This document shows, piece after piece, positions 63,163 to 64,000 of a DNA stretch of 64,000 bases; position 1 is the first letter of the stretch; every line of letters starts with the position of its first letter. The position numbers and the translations under genes are program-made. Under the pieces are notes generated by a model that saw only the letters and a list, made by a program, of their open reading frames with translations, ran no database searches and had not been told where the DNA came from. This DNA comes from JAFMKE01 sp037624485 (GTDB lineage: Bacteria; Bacteroidota; Bacteroidia; Chitinophagales; UBA8649), in assembly GCA_037624485.1 (NCBI GenBank), contig JASJJC010000009.1:186001-250000 (forward strand), in the 5' to 3' direction.

Positions 63163-64000
63163 TTATTTTTTTAATAGTTTAAATCGGTAAGAGTTACTTT
63201 CAGACGTAAGCGTCATGAAATATGCGCCAGCCGAAAGCTTTGGGAAATTTAACTGGGTCACTTGAGCTTTTAGATTATAGCTAAAAAGGCATTCACCTTT
63301 GATGTCGAATAACTTTATCTGGCTGTTTCTATACTCCTCTGTTTCGAAGCGCACAAGAATATCTTCGCCATAATTAGTAAATCCATGTGTATTTAACAAT
63401 TGAACTCGATTATCTTGAGAAAATTGATTTTGCAGACCAGAATAAAAATCCAAGCAGGTACCCAATAAAAATTTACGCATAAAAAGGATGTCAAAAATCT
63501 CGCAAGTATGAATCCCGCCATACAATAGGGTATCTGCCAGAAATAAATTTTTGGCAGCCTGACTAATTGTTGTATTGGGCATATTATAGTACATGACCTC
63601 AATAGCCAGTTTATCGCTTATCGTAGCGCCTAAATTGTTATGCAAATCATTTAAGGTGGCAGACCATACTTCCCCGTTAAAATAAATGTTTTGGTTAATT
63701 GAAATATCCAATTTAGTTTTATTTGAATTACTAATTCTTCCTAGCCAAAATTCATTATGCCCATCCCAAGTAAACACTTCATTCGATGCAAAATTTGTAA
63801 ACTGTTTTGAATAAGAAGTTGCTAAGTAGTCTCCAAAACCTTCATCTAAGGCTCGACGTTCTTCAGCAACATTGCTTTCTGGTGAAGCAAATGCACTAAT
63901 AGCATGCCCATACTCGTGTATAATTACATCTGCATCTTCCGCATCGTCAACTCCACCTTGCCCAAATATCAGTCGGGGAGGAGAGGTGGGTGCAAAAAAT
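63163..64000 (-). CDS. C-terminal part of a secreted zinc metalloprotease with T9SS-type sorting domain (5' end outside the window)
   Basis: The open frame runs to the window edge; the internal GTG at 63777 is not the true start. Reading on, the zinc-binding HEYGH (63918-63904) and, about 25 residues later, EGFGDY (63843-63826) are visible, the HExxH...E arrangement of M36/M4-like gluzincins. The last about 80 residues (FDIKGECLFSYNLK, then LNFPKLSAGAYFMTL and a basic end KLLKK) match the type A C-terminal sorting domain cleaved during type IX secretion. About 279 codons are visible. Substrate unknown. Confidence 0.8.
   Translation of the reverse strand, partial: FFAPTSPPRLIFGQGGVDDAEDADVIIHEYGHAISAFASPESNVAEERRALDEGFGDYLATSYSKQFTNFASNEVFTWDGHNEFWLGRISNSNKTKLDISINQNIYFNGEVWSATLNDLHNNLGATISDKLAIEVMYYNMPNTTISQAAKNLFLADTLLYGGIHTCEIFDILFMRKFLLGTCLDFYSGLQNQFSQDNRVQLLNTHGFTNYGEDILVRFETEEYRNSQIKLFDIKGECLFSYNLKAQVTQLNFPKLSAGAYFMTLTSESNSYRFKLLKK

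Overview
The window is AT-rich, densely coded and almost entirely chromosomal housekeeping DNA from a member of the Bacteroidota, most likely Flavobacteriales or a close relative. Reasons: -7 promoter elements of the Bacteroidota form TAnnTTTG, often with TTTG/TTG about 19 nt upstream; a gldC gliding-motility gene; a secreted metalloprotease ending in a type IX secretion-type sorting domain; a SusC-style TonB receptor with an N-terminal carboxypeptidase-like domain; cysteine-poor S14 and L36; and a str-S10 cluster without tuf. Shine-Dalgarno sequences are generally weak or absent.

Layout. 1-13,743: nfu (Fe-S carrier), a long PurF-type amidotransferase, a ferredoxin/flavoprotein reductase pair, an OmpA-family envelope protein, a TonB-dependent receptor, pyruvate carboxylase and smpB. 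13,744-14,157: a 414-bp gene-free control region with MraZ-type repeats and DnaA-box-like 9-mers. 14,158-29,523: the division and cell wall (dcw) cluster in the order mraZ-rsmH-ftsL-ftsI-murE-mraY-murD-ftsW-murG-murC-ftsQ-ftsA-ftsZ, mostly overlapping or closely spaced, with no murF or ddl, closed by a perfect-palindrome terminator. 29,761-31,949: a HTH/S24-peptidase regulator with its own repeated operator, and a convergent M24 aminopeptidase.

32,274-50,188: the joined str, S10, spc and alpha ribosomal clusters (rpsL to rplQ, including fusA, secY, map, infA and rpoA). The S10 part is interrupted between rplV and rpsC by a terminator followed by a strong promoter. 50,312-53,492: carA, eno, lgt. 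53,515-55,994 (minus strand): an Atypical-thioredoxin gene, gldC and a TlpA-like thiol protein. 56,093-60,626: aldo/keto reductase, an orphan LuxR-type HTH protein, a fusion of a WecA-like glycan initiator with an O-antigen-ligase-like domain, and endonuclease III. 60,899-64,000: 4-hydroxyphenylpyruvate dioxygenase, a DUF2007-type protein, and the minus-strand set metalloprotease (cut by the window edge)-sufE-arsC-like.

I saw no CRISPR array, insertion sequence, prophage, rRNA or tRNA. There is no obvious new defence or mobile system. The most unusual items are the WecA/ligase fusion beside a small HTH regulator with helically phased repeats at its promoter, the MraZ operator overlapping the dcw promoter, the self-operator of the S24 regulator, the split S10 operon, and several genes whose promoter element nearly touches the start codon.
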